From NCBI GenBank assembly GCA_025201765.1, contig MU623476.1, forward strand, positions 31,356 to 95,355: a DNA stretch of 64,000 nt, written 5' to 3'. Source of the stretch: Daldinia sp. FL1419. Its lineage: Eukaryota > Ascomycota > Sordariomycetes > Xylariales > Hypoxylaceae. The notes beneath the pieces are model-generated. The model worked only from the letters and a program-made list of their open reading frames with translations. It was not told the origin of the DNA and did not search any database. Each line of letters opens with the position of its first letter. The first letter of the stretch is position 1. Shown here one piece after another: positions 45,326 to 57,199 of the stretch. The translations under genes were made by a program, and so were the position numbers.

Positions 45326-47969
45326 TTATTCTACTATTTTTGAAAGCCTAGGTGGCTTGGGTTTTCGACCCTTCCCTACCGACCTGTTCCAGCGGCGAGA
45401 CTTCGGCGGACTAGTATCCAAGACAGCAATGCTCAAGTTGGGTAGCGAAAATTCGAAGATGCCAGTCTTATCAGATCGGATTGCTTTCTTACTAGTCTCT
45501 ACCACGTTGATGCCGGTAGCCGGGTTGTTGCTACCGTAGGGATCGTTTGGCCCCGTGAGAATAGTCAATTCTGCACTAGTTCCCGGCTTAGCTCCGTCGA
45601 AGGCTAGCTTAACAGGGACGTCGGCACCGTTTGTCGAGTTGTATACTGCTGCTTTAAAGATATACCCGCCCGCCTTATCATTCTTTCCCGCCACATAATA
45701 GAGCGGATCAAACTGTGAGGTTGCCGGGAGTGTCTCTGTTAGAGGGTGGGCCGCCATAAGCTATTCACAAGTGGTATAAGCATGTGTCTCGGAATCTACA
45801 ATATGATAATATCGCTTACCTCCCAGACGTACCAGGACGTCGATCGAGTAACCTTGTCTGCAGTGAACTGGATCGCTGTGATTGCCCACTGCCAACGGTT
45901 CACTATCACGTAGATTAGCAATACTGGTCTAAAAAGGCCACATATAGGGACTAATAGGCTCTTCCCCATGGACATATATATTCCGACAGAAAGGGGGACT
46001 AGGGTAAGGGGCAGATGACAAGTTTTACGTACTGTTCCGAATGATTGGGGCCCGTAACATAGCCAGTTAGCATTTATCAATACTCCTAGTTTGACAATAT
46101 CAATTGAACCAAAACTTACGTAGGCCGCTCCGATGATTCTATCTGCATTGCGCTCGTAGCCGATGAGTGACACAGCCTCGCCAACCGCGCCTCCCCACCT
46201 ACGTAGAACTTCGGGTCAGTAATGTTCAAAGCTTGGGGGTCAAGCTAGTAATATCTATCAAGCCACACCGGGAGTCTTATAGGAAACCCCCAAGAAACTC
46301 GATGAAACCGTGCTTACCATGGGAGCGGTTGTTGCGGCCCATCCCATCCCGACCCACCATTGGGATGAATCGCCGCCATCTCACCAATAATATGCGGTTG
46401 CTTGACATTATCGAACTTGGAAAACTCATCAACAAGCGTGTCTGGGGTCGCATATACATGATAGTCCCCGCCTCCCGGTGCCGGGATATCGTATCCGTCA
46501 TATACCGACCCGGAAGAGATGACCTGGATATCGGGATACGCCTTATTAATCGCCTCGAGGAACATTGGGAACCGGTATTGTTTAAACGTATCCCATCCCT
46601 TCGGCGCGCCGGCTAGCCAGTCCTCGTTACCGATTTCTACGTAGGAAAGCTTCCAGGGCTCCGCGTGACCTAGGGATGCGCGGACGGAACCCCATTTTGA
46701 GGTTGCCGGGCCTCGGATAAATTCGACTTGGTCGAGGGCGTCGTCGATGAAGAATTGGATGTGGTCTTGTGGTGTGATGTCCCCGTTAAGAGAGAGACCG
46801 TCGAAGACGCCGAGGACTGTGGAAGGGTTAGGTGCTGGTCTGTTTTAGGATATAGAGGAGTATATAGGTGAAAATAGTGTCAAAACAAGGGCCTACCAAT
46901 CTCCGCGCCCAGGTCTTCGGCGAATTCTAGGTATTCCAGCAATCCTAAGCCGTTGGTTTGTTGATAGCCCCATACACCGGTGAAGCCCGGTCGGCCCTTT
47001 AGGGGACCAAGTGTGTTCTTCCAGTCCCACCAAGTCCTATTTGTCAATCCCTCGAGCACTACAAGCATGGGAGATCAGTAATAAGCTTCATAGAACACAG
47101 AATTTGTGTTGACTCACTATTGCCGCCTGGAATGCGGAAGAGGGTAGGGTGAAGCTGTTCCAATGCCTCAGCAATATCAACGCGCATGCCATTCTTCCGT
47201 CCTTTGAATGTAGGCGGGAAGAGACTGACGAGATTGAAATCAAGCGATCCTTCCTTTACGCCCTATAACACGCCCTTATTAGACTGGTCGGACTTGCTTT
47301 CACTAGTTCTATGCGCTGCTCACCGAGGCATCAAACGTGATGGCAAAAGTATTATTCGAGTTCGGCGCATCCCGCGAGGCCGTCAACTCGAAGGTATGTT
47401 CCGTCCATTCATCCGCAGTGGCCTTTGACTTGACCTTCGCGCTGCCAAACGTCTGGCCAGTAGTCTTCGACTGCAGCGAGGCAGTAAACTGGCCGGAGTA
47501 CGTGCCTTTAACCCAGAACGAGCCGCTGTATTTCCTACGAGCTTTGACGTCTATACCCCAATACCCATCGTTCTGAAATCCCACTCGGCCTTGCCCCTTT
47601 GGAGCAGCCACGCTCAGAGACGTAACTAGGACCTCGGATAAGGGTGTGCTGAGGTTTTTCAGCGATAGCTTGGCGCCGTTGACGGAGCGCCATCCGTCTA
47701 GAGAGGCCGGGAAGCGCTCGCTGATCTGGAAGGCCCGGTTGCGGATTAGCTCTGCGTAGAGGCCGCCGTCACCAGAGTTGTTGATGTCCTAGTCGTTGTA
47801 AGCTTAAATGTTATGTATGACTACGAATATGACTTACTTCGTGTAAGAAGCCATATTGATGACCATTGGTTGCATTCCCGCCCGTCGACTCCACGGAGAT
47901 GTCGATAGCTACAGCTAGAGAAGCTGCGCACGCAAAGGCGCCAGCTAAGACGGACAAGTTCAAATGCAT
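45326..47969 (-). CDS. abfA: Secreted alpha-L-arabinofuranosidase, GH51 (AbfA-type)
   Basis: I read nine exons on the minus strand: 47969–47838, 47788–47324, 47262–47118, 47058–46897, 46816–46318, 46198–46120, 46051–46033, 45902–45820 and 45760–45326, giving 672 residues. A signal peptide (about 1–21, ending SLAVA) leads into the GH51 barrel. Motifs are RIPGGN, WGYQQTNGLGLLEYLEF, IEIGNED-like VEIGNEDW with acid/base Glu366, and IIGEMAAIHPN with candidate nucleophile Glu447. The C-terminal beta-sandwich follows RSTSWYVWE. Exon 7 is 19 nt, encodes APIIRN and is preceded by GG instead of AG. The enzyme releases arabinose from arabinan and arabinoxylan. The unusual site may be a real GT–GG intron or a damaging change. 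Confidence 0.88.
46052..46119 (-). other. Non-canonical GT–GG intron of the arabinofuranosidase gene
   Basis: The donor is GTAAGT and a GCTAAC branch-like site lies near the 3' end, but the intron ends TTACGG where TTACAG would be expected. No other AG nearby gives an in-frame junction without a stop. The exon that follows is fixed by its homology to the APLLxN-NRWQW segment of GH51 enzymes. Confidence 0.6.
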
Positions 47970-48918
47970 CGTGTCAACCGGCTCGGTACCAACGCAGTAT
48001 CAAAGGCCACCTCTAGCATGACCATTCTGTATTAGGCCTTATATACACACCACACACCAGAACGCACTACATCCTCACTCAACCCCGAGAGCACTACGGC
48101 ACATGAACAAACGTAGCGGCCGAACCTGGACCTACATCTCGTATAGTGCCGCACAAATGAAGATCCGGGGCAACCCGGTCACTCCCCATATGCGTGCCTA
48201 TCGGAAAGCATACCAGGTCCCAAGATCCGGGCCACAGCGAAGACTATCCGGCAGTGTAGGGAGGGTTTCCCTAAGATTTCCTAGCGCTAGCATGGGCGCG
48301 TTCGGCAGCTTGAAGACCGAGCGGTTACATTGGCCCATCAATCCGGACCGGAATCCCATCTTCTTAATGGTGGAATTGCGGCGTCGTCGGGGAAGTGGGG
48401 GTGAGTAAGCTGGGTTTGGTTTTTGGGTCTTGGAGGTCGCCTTGGAGGAGGCATGTTCCACTCCAGAGTAGAAAACTACGACGCGAACGCGCAAGTTGAA
48501 AGCCGTATTGGACTGTTGACTGGCGGGTTTATTTACCGCTTTACTTCTCGTTGTGATTATCGTATGTAAGAGTAGCTTTGTTCTTGTTCAGATTATTGTG
48601 GGAATAGTCTCGGCTGCGAGATATAGGCGGGATGGTGCCATGATCGGCTAAGAAACGCCATACCCCTTTCAGATCAGATAGTTTGCTTAAATAGGACCTT
48701 GGAATCGCTTCTTTCCAGCATAAGATGTTTAATTTATTTAGTTATTTTTGTTAGTTTAGTCTTGGTATGAATTCCACAACAAGTTTTCCCATCAAATACT
48801 CGATATATATAATATATATATATATATATATCATATCCGAAAATATTTGTTATATTCCTCATTCAAATCATCATAGCAACCCAGGAGTATCATAGTCAAC
48901 AAATCCGTTTAATTTCAT
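47970..48918. other. Intergenic region upstream of arabinofuranosidase
   Basis: This is the promoter of the arabinofuranosidase and the 3' flank of the RPEL gene. Overlapping open frames on both strands at 48103–48494 carry no recognised pattern and are not called. A TA microsatellite is at about 48803–48832. Confidence 0.5.
48803..48832. repeat. TA dinucleotide microsatellite
   Basis: A nearly pure TA run of about 30 bases lies in non-coding DNA. Confidence 0.9.
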
Positions 48919-49457
48919 CTAAGCACCACCCTCGCGCTTAGCATATTCTTCCTCGATGGCCTCTGCGTATTTCTCCTCGGGCGATCGAGGGTCTTCGTGA
49001 AGAACGCCGTCCTTGATTAGCTTCTCAGGTGGTGGTCGGTGCGAGATCTTCTCGTTTAGAGAGTCGGCGCGCATGTGTCTCGCGAGCTGTTCAACAGTTA
49101 GTTGGTCGTTTTGCTTTCTCCTATGACCATACTGGGAGGGTGTCTTAGGTGATTAGAGTAAATAACGCACCTCTCTCTGTTTCTCCTGTAGGCCGGGGGC
49201 GGCGTTGGAAGCAGGCAGAATGTTCCCTATCGTAGGCAAGGCTGTCAGCTTTTTACATCATATATGTGCGTGAAAATAGCTTCAAAGTATAAGAACTTAG
49301 GAAGATTGGGGGTGGTCGTACTCTCGATAAGCTCGGAGCGGTCAGGTCGCTGCTTCAAGTGCTGCTCGAGCGAGTTTCTCCTCTCGTTGGTGCGAATAGG
49401 GGAAATGGGGGTCTCGTCGACGGTAGGTTGAGGCTGCGGCTTGCTTTCGTCGGCCAT
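48919..49457 (-). CDS. Small RPEL-repeat protein
   Basis: There are three exons on the minus strand, 49457–49322, 49226–49171 and 49086–48919, giving 119 residues. Two RPEL motifs can be read: LEQHLKQRPDRSELIERNIL, which is completed by the exon 1/2 junction, and LNEKISHRPPPEKLIKDGVL in exon 3. Between them lies a PASNAAPGLQEKQRE linker that is typical of fungal RPEL proteins. RPEL motifs bind G-actin in animals; in fungi the role of these small proteins is not settled. The C-terminus is acidic (EEKYAEAIEEEYAKREGGA). The junctions preserve frame and the third intron end has a CTAAC branch site just before it. Confidence 0.85.
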
Positions 49458-50970
49458 GTTGTTTAACTATGTTTGCTGCAGCTTGTGTGAGCTGATAGTC
49501 GTGTTCGATCTTGGTTGTATGTAACTGCAAGATGGGGGTGTTTTTTTTTCGAGCTTGGTTTAAGCTGTGTTGGCTTCGTGTGCTTAAAACAATGGATTTG
49601 AAGAATGACAAGAAGCTCCAGAATCGTTCGACAAGGAACAAGGGGCTTATATCATGTGGGGAGATTTTATGTAGTACATTTAGTAGGTACTCTCTTATTG
49701 TCCTATTGTATTATCTACATTGTACCTGTCAATTATCATGTATAAAATTATAGAGGTACTTAATTAACCTGCCAATCGTGCCTACTTCAAGTCGTACCAT
49801 TTCTGCATTACTTGTACATTTGTCCTTGCACTTTCCTGTAAACAATGAACGAAACGGCTCAATCAGCTGAAAGCGTCAGGCGCTCATAACTGGCACGACA
49901 TAGCAACGGGAGAGCTTAAGACCACTTGCCCCGCACAACCCACCTGAACAACCTTGCATTAGCGCCACCAAGGAGTGACGTAGCCCCAAAATACAGTTCT
50001 ATGATACGTTCGTTAAGTAAAGTACCCAAGTATGCCCTATGTTTATCTGACCCTGATTTGTTTACTTTGAATTTGAGTTGTCCTGTTGTTATTATTTGCA
50101 TTGTTTGAGAAGCGAGTAATAGAGAGACTCTACTCTTCTAATTATGGTCCTACCGGTAGAAGAGATGACAGATAATGAAATGGCCATAGCACCATGTAAC
50201 CAAAAGGGCTTCACCGCTTCCGAGATCCAAAAGTCTTTTCCCTAACTGGTCCACTTTCTAGTACTATAACGGCAGCATGAAACACGTAGATGTCCACTTC
50301 TATAGAAAGCTACGATGGGAAAGGAATAGTATATTGATATAGTTTCATCTTTTGTTCGGCTTTACTACTGGTCCGTGAAACAAATTGCCGCACAAAATGG
50401 AATCTCATATCAAACCCGTGAATAATTATTCACGACGAAGCCATAAAGCATACTAATAATTAATTAATGAGTTACAGAACTTAAGTTACAGAACTTCCGC
50501 GAGCAAACCCTCAGATTACCTAATAAGATGTACGAAAATAACATCTGTTGGCACCTATTACAGATTGTCACGCCCAAATTTAAACACTTGTTCTATCAGA
50601 TTATATAACTAATAAGATCGATCTAAAGTATTAAAAATAGCTCTCCTAGAATAGGTAGAACAGCATAGATCCAAGTCCCATTGCTGCAAATAATACGGAC
50701 AGCCCACCAGGCTAAACGCATATACATAGACACTCGTGGACAGCTTTATACTTTAGTTGCTAACCCGCTCACACATACTTATAAAATCTCCGTAGTTTAC
50801 TATACTGAGATGGAATATATCTTGCATATGGGAGGGGATCTGCGTGGGCCACCATGGTCCATGGTCACTAGGTACTCAGACCCTTAAGAATCGCTACACA
50901 CTATTATACCTACCACCTGAGCACCTCTTCTATAAGCCAATCACCAAGTCGCTCTACTTCCGTGGTATGT

Positions 50971-51125
50971 AATATGGTGTCAGGACCCTAGGTGAGACTT
51001 CTAGGACAAAGAGAAATTCCAGTATTACAGCCACGTAGTTCCTATAGTTACCAGTTTAGGGTTCCCCGTAGGACAACGAAGTTAGGTATTTCTACGCTTC
51101 TTGGTTCACGTTGTGGCATGTTATT
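50971..51125. repeat. Diverged direct repeat, copy 1
   Basis: Shares GTGTCAGGA, ACAAAGAG, CCACGTAGTT and CTTGGTTCA-type blocks in the same order with 51892–52045. The divergence is strong and the ends are approximate. Confidence 0.45.
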
Positions 51126-51891
51126 AATAAATAATTTGAATGGCTTGTACAGTAGGTAGATTTATGATACAACCGCTTCTTATTAGGCTACTCACGATGA
51201 AGTAAGGTAAATCACACATAATCAACATCACACACCCCCTTCGAGAGGATATAGATCTTCGCGATGACCGAAATAATTGATCCTATCAGGTGCCAAACAA
51301 ATCTTAGGTTTTATCGATTATGATATAGTTGAAGGGTTATCCGGAGAATATAATAAGGCTCCAGACGCTATGCCGGGCCGCAGGATTGGGTTGTAGAGAT
51401 ATACTAGGTCATTTCCTAGTGTAGCGTAGATATATCTAAAGGGTACGAAAACAGCACCATTCCGTGGATAGCTCTAAACCAAACTGTGTCTGTGCATAAA
51501 GAGTTCTTTGTTACAGATGTCTTATCTGAACTCAAGCGGAGCGACTCGAGATATTTGTGTCGATCCTTATGAGGATTTCACATGGTGTATATTATTCTGC
51601 AAACCTCCCACTCAATTTACGAGTGAAAGGGGCAGAAGTAAGATTCCTCATTTTGAGAATGACGGTTCTCGTAATGGTCGCAAGTAGGTATCGATGGGTG
51701 AGCTCAACGCCAACCATAAACATCGGGCCTTGGTATCTCTGGTACCATTTCCAAAGTGTTTATAGAATATTAGCAGGTTCTGGACGTTACAATGGGCACG
51801 GTTTGTACTCCTATTTGTGGTAAAATCTTGAACCATCGTCTGATACAAAGTGAGTCAAGAGGGCGTATAGACCACCTCATAGCGTACCTAG

Positions 51892-52045
51892 GTGCTGTCA
51901 GGAATTTAGGTAAGACGTAGGTGCCCCTAGCACAAAGAGCATCTTCAGTATGTACATCCACGTAGTTTGCTTAGCTACCTGTCTATAATTCATTGCCATA
52001 CGAGAAAGTCAGTCCCATGCTCCTTGGTTCATTTTGTGCGAGGCG
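51892..52045. repeat. Diverged direct repeat, copy 2
   Basis: Same ordered blocks as 50971–51125, including CACAAAGAGCAT and CCACGTAGTTTG. Together they suggest a duplicated or transposed fragment that has since decayed. Confidence 0.45.
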
Positions 52046-53520
52046 TAGGACCTCTCCGCGGAGCGATGTGATCTAGTGATTATTGGAACCAGAAGTCGTC
52101 TCGGTTATAGGTAGATATCTCCTCGCCGATTCTTGTATTCCCGTTGCGATAACCGAAACCCTCGAAGTCATTAGGTAATATAGAACGCAGTTCATATGAT
52201 TTATTTGCAGCTAGCCCCCAAGTTGACTGGGGTAGACGGCTGGTTTGATCTGAAGGGAATACTTGGCATGATTGGGGGGTAATGAGGAGGTTATCTTTGA
52301 CTATAATATCTCAGTACGGAAATACATGTTCTATACACCTTCTATATGGAAAATGGTCGAAGAATTAGAGTGATTATAAACGCCAATCGGAGTTTCCGTG
52401 ATTCGAAAGGAGACCCGTACACTAACCGGGAATAGGCTAACGCTTCTTAGTATTCCGATAGGGACAACTATCCAGCACACGTTGGCTCGCCCTTCTCGAT
52501 CTATCGGAGTATTTTGAGGTGTACGCAACCCCCGGCGCCGGTCCCGCGTTCCTGGGAGAACTTACCTGGGACTACCTGGTTAACAATACCTACGAGACGG
52601 CCCTACGCCGCTACCGGAACATCGTATACGACCTACTATGTATACAGACTATACGACCATAAATTACTACCATGCCACGCCTTTATTTCCCGGGTACCAT
52701 GACGTGGGAATGTATAATCCCTATTTTTATTCGTTTGCACCGTTTCCACCGACCCGGAGTACGAAGCTGATTCTGTGGACCTCCCTTCCCATGATAGGAG
52801 TCTAATGTGCGAGCGGTGACGCTTGACCCCCACCTAATAGCTCCTACGTTGTCCCCAATTCGACCAGTTGGGGTTCTTTGTTCCCTCTAGTACCTAAGGT
52901 TACATTGGGGAGAAGCCCAGGTTAGACAAAAGGCTACACCACGCGCATGGCAATGCAGAGGGGAAAGTCTGGATGGCCTCCCGGTTGGCCCATCATGTCA
53001 AGTTTAGGTGGTCCAAATTCAATGTAGGTTGGACCCTGAGGGTTACGAGGGGTAGCTAGTCGGGGGATTAGTCCTAGGACCGGCCTTGTCCAACGGCGAA
53101 CTTTTCCGGTTCCTCAAGGAGAATGGCCCGCGGGTGGTGTCACAAGTTCGGCGTCAATAGTTGTGTTATCACCTTGGACCAGTGGCGGTATCGGAATTTT
53201 TGATGTCATTGTGTATCTGGGTCAAAGAAAGCGTCTTAGAACACATCAAGCTGCATGAAAGTCTGACGATCTTGAGTTGGCCGCGCTTATAGTAACCGAT
53301 AAGACTAACCTTACACAATAGCTTCTCGGCGAGATGGAGTATAAGAGCTAGCCGCATCTTCGCTGAATATCATGGATTGATATGGTTTCCTTCTCCTATA
53401 GTAGTAACTTTGCAGTGTGCCGTTGTAATCATCACTCTGTCGTACTTTTGGAAAATAGCATTATAAGATCTACGGTTCAACCCTGAGTCCGTATCATACC
53501 CACTAGAACCGCTTACCACC

Positions 53521-54635
53521 ATGAGTGTCGAACAAAGATCAATCCGGGGTGATCATCCCGAACCCCCCTATCCTCTCCACTCGTCTATAGTCGACCGGAT
53601 CAACCCCCAGTATGCAGACTTCTACAATAGGCACATTATCAAGCAACAACAAGTTCACTTGCAACCCATAGAAGCTTCGCGGGCAAGTGGAACGTTAATT
53701 CCGGGCGCCGGTCCTCCGGCTCCCGTCGCCCAGACAAAAGACTACATTATCCCGCGTAAAGAGACCATCGGCCCGGATGTTAGGATTCGAGCGTTCACGC
53801 CCCAAGGAACAAAGCCCGCAAACGGATGGCCTGTTTGCATTTACTTCCACGGCGGTGGCTGGGTATTAGGGACCATCGACACAGAAAATGTGATTGCAAC
53901 GAATCTTTGCGCCCGGAGCAAGTGTGTGGTTATTGCCGTAGACTACAGGTCAGTGCCCCTTTGGCCCGCAAAGCAAATCAGAAGATAAAATGCCAACACT
54001 CCTTGCTCAGACTTGCCCCTGAAGACCCCTTTCCCGCCGCCGTCGACGACTGCTGGGAAAGCGTTCTATGGGCCCTAGGCCCAGGAAAGGAAGAATTGCA
54101 ACTAGACACCACCAAGCTCGCCACCGGAGGATCTTCTGCAGGCGGAAACCTAGCTGCGATAATGTGCCAACGTGCGGCGGCCCTGGGCACCTTCAAGTTC
54201 TCCTTACAATTACTATCAGTCCCTGTTACGGACAACACAGCAGACGTACACAACAACGCTTCGTGGAGAGAAAACCAACACACACCCGCTCTTCCGGCGC
54301 CCAAGATGCTCTGGTACCGAAAACACTACCTCCCCAACCAATCCGACTGGTCGCACCCCGAGGCAAGCCCCTTACTCTGGCAAGGGGACTGGTCGAAGCT
54401 CCCACGCGCCGTTATCGTCGTCGGAGAGCTCGACGTATTACGAGACGAGGGGATGCAGTTCGGCGAGAAACTACGCCAAGCAGGCGTCCAGGCCAACGTG
54501 CACGTAATGTCCGGGCAACCGCACCCGTTCATTGCTATGGATGGCGTTCTAGATGCTGGACGGGAAGCAATCACACACTTTTGCGATGCGCTAAGGGAAA
54601 CGATGTACCCGGACCCGAATTCGGTACCGAAATAA
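53521..54635 (+). CDS. Esterase/lipase of the hormone-sensitive-lipase family
   Basis: There are two exons, 53521–53948 and 54011–54635, split by a 62-nt intron; the product has 350 residues. The HGGGW motif (YFHGGGWVLG, about 110–119) forms the oxyanion hole, and RLAPEDPFPAA, which is rebuilt across the splice junction, follows as in all HSL-family members. GGSSAGG carries the nucleophile Ser185. GELDVLRDEG and PHPF near the end carry the Asp and His. There is no signal peptide, so it is probably a cytosolic carboxylesterase acting on short acyl esters. Such genes also occur in secondary-metabolite clusters, but none is seen here. Confidence 0.93.
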
Positions 54636-55195
54636 ATGAACCAGGAATCTAATCTAAGGAATGCGCTATGTCTCACGATGGGCCTTGTTGAGAGAGAGAT
54701 ACATGCACATGTAGGTTTGCGGATGTATCAGTACCTACATAGTAATTCAAAAGTGTTAGATGATCAACCTTATCTTCGTACCTATGGCCATGGCTAAACC
54801 TCCTGCCCTAAACTGAATAGCTTTATTCCAGCTATAATGTGAGGGGGCGTGGTTGTAGAAAGGAGCAATAATAGATTCAAAGGCGAGATTGGCTAGCTGG
54901 CTCGAGTGTGTATCAGTCTTGAAGGGCCGAAATCGATAATACACATGTAGTCTAGCACTCATTCCTTACTAGGAATCTATCGTCAAGGCTGTAGGTAGGC
55001 ACCTTTCAGTGGTAAAAAGAAGATCTAAATGCTTAATATTTATATGTGACGCCGATTTGGGTCTTCTAGTCGTTGAAAGGTCTTATAATTTATTTATCCA
55101 AGACATAACTATTTTTGGATCCTCTAGTTTTGCCTACATCCTAATTTTTCACGATGAATACCAAACACCAAGATCTTTTTTATGCTATATTTTGC
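54636..55195. other. Convergent intergenic region
   Basis: This AT-rich spacer lies between the esterase (+) and the RidA-family gene (−). No gene is seen. Confidence 0.5.
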
Positions 55196-55704
55196 TTAAT
55201 AAGTTGCGGTGCACTCAATCTCAACGTCCACGTTGAGAGGGAGCGTCTTTACCGCGACGCAACTAGGGACCGTTAGTTATTACAAGAGATATATATACTC
55301 TTTCAGTGCGGGCAACTTACGTTCTGCAAGGCTTTACGTCACCCCAGTATTGGCAGTAGATCTCGTTCATAGCAGCGAAGTTGTCCATGTCGGAAAGGAA
55401 GACGTTGACCTTTACGACTTTGTTCAGGTCGGAGCCAGAGGCTTCGAGGATAGCACCAAGGTTCTTGATACATTGGTGCTATATTGGAGGGTATTCTGTT
55501 AGGAGGGCTTGGCACAAGCTGAGGTCGGTGCTTTTGGCTTACAGTGTGGGCTTGGATATCACCGTCGACGATCTTCCCCGTCGTAGCGTCCATGGGGACT
55601 GCACCGGAAACGAACACAAAGCCATTGGCCTTGATGGCCTGGCTGTAAATACCAGGTAAAGGCTTTGGTGCCTTGTCTGTGAGGACGGCAGTCTTTTCGG
55701 CCAT
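55196..55704 (-). CDS. RidA/YjgF-family reactive-intermediate deaminase
   Basis: There are three exons on the minus strand, 55704–55543, 55478–55321 and 55262–55196, giving 128 residues, the normal family length. Family features are PLPGIYSQAIKANGFVFVSG near the start, NLGAILEASGSDLNKVVKVNVFL in the middle and KPCRTCVAVKTLP with the conserved Arg. VEIECTA follows near the end with the conserved Glu. RidA proteins hydrolyse the reactive enamine/imine products of PLP-dependent dehydratases and so protect amino-acid metabolism. There is no obvious mitochondrial presequence, so it is nearer to cytosolic Hmf1 than to Mmf1. A GT microsatellite lies directly upstream of the start codon. Confidence 0.94.
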
Positions 55705-57199
55705 GGTGTGTGTGTGTGTGTGTGTGTGTGCGTGTAGGTGTATAGGAGGGACTAATTACAGTATGAATATCCTGTGTAATCCTGGCTAGTATTATTCGTA
55801 CAAGTTGCTTACCAGGCTTCCAGGTTTCTTTGCATGCAAATCGATAGTTTGGAACTTCCCAGACGTAAAAGTAGTTGGAACAAGCCCAACGGAAGTTTAC
55901 CTAAATATTCAATCTGAGCCGAGAGGGGAAGGGTTGTTTTAGGTTACTTCAAAGAACCTGTACCCCATAATCGGCCTTGTTCGGACATTGTGACTTGCTG
56001 TAACTTATACGGTACATAGTCGCATGTACGTGCTATGCGGCCAAACGAAAACAGTACCTGGTAGTTACATGACTTGAATTCAAATTTTCCTGTTTCTTGT
56101 TGGATATTGTCAAAGTGGATAATAAGCGTGGTGGATTGGTCCAACTAATAAGAGGGAAAAAAAGAGAGGAGAGATATTAGAGGATAAGCATCCGTGGAGG
56201 CTTGATGAATAAGACTTCGTTATACCTAGAATTACCCCCACCGAAGCCTATCTAATCCCATCTGACCCCGTTAGATATACATCTGACCCCCATCCACCCC
56301 CATCCACCCCATGTTACCCCAATTGTGACCCCCACGGCTTATACCTATCTTATCCACCTTTGTAGCTCACATGTAAGGATTGTCTAGACTATGAGGTAAA
56401 ACTCTCCGCTAGAGCAATTTCGTGACCGATCTGGGGTATGGAGAAGCCTGTCGAAATCCATATTACGGGTTTGATATATCATATATGCGACCTGTAAACA
56501 AGCTCTGCATAATCCGGAGAAGCGGCCGACCTTTCTAGACTTTCTAGGCTATCACGGACTACTTTATGACTACCTCCACATTGTTCGACGGCTTAGTTTG
56601 GTAGTCTTATCGAACCTGCCAAAACCCGTATCAATTAGGACAGGGGTAATTCGTTGGTCCCCTAATCCCAGCTCGGTAGGATCTGCTGTGCGACGTTGCT
56701 TGGACTGTTTTGGGATTTGGGGTATTATCGTATCTCTTGTACATCCCATCTATCATATATTTTCTATTTTTTTATCTCGTTTATCTCCCTTCCCCTAGAG
56801 TTTTATCAGATAACGACGACTAGTGTTTCTCGGTGCTACCTTGAAATGGAAAGGAAGTTCGTCATCAATGCCGAAGCGAGATGGACGGATTGGGCTGTTA
56901 TCACGCGAAGGAAGCAACAAGGCAGTTCGGCCATGTAACCATTTATTCTATCTTGAATCAGCTAACATACATAACATCCATGAATCAAAAATCAACCCCC
57001 TTTGTTCTTTAATATGACCTGTCAACATCCTAGCAGGTTTGGTAGTTCCCCAAAATCTTAAATATTTCCATAGTTTGCGACACGTCTACGTTCTCGAGGT
57101 CCGCTCTCCTTCGATCTGTTGTTTCCCAGGTCTCTCTCTAGTACCTGGTAGATGCGACACCACTTGGACATCAGTCTCTTATGCCGATGAATCGCCATT
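55705..57199. other. Divergent intergenic region
   Basis: About 1.5 kb between the RidA gene (−) and the MFS gene (+) holds both promoters. Repeated CATCCACCCC-type units lie near 56288–56310. No gene is supported. Confidence 0.5.
55706..55730. repeat. GT microsatellite next to the RidA start codon
   Basis: About 12 GT units begin one base from the start codon of the minus-strand gene, so on the mRNA the leader is a CA run. Confidence 0.95.

Larger units (their letters stand above)
49458..53520. other. Four-kilobase gene-poor region
   Basis: No gene is supported in about 4 kb. Two diverged copies of a sequence of about 150 bases lie at 50971–51125 and 51892–52045. A short duplication of a GTTACAGAACTTAA unit is near 50470–50496. 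The stretch has no long open frames and looks like old transposon-derived or otherwise decayed DNA. Confidence 0.5.

Noticed and set aside
48103..48494. Overlapping frames on both strands upstream of arabinofuranosidase
   Set aside because: Both are of similar length over the same bases and neither resembles a protein family; more likely chance in a GC-richer promoter.
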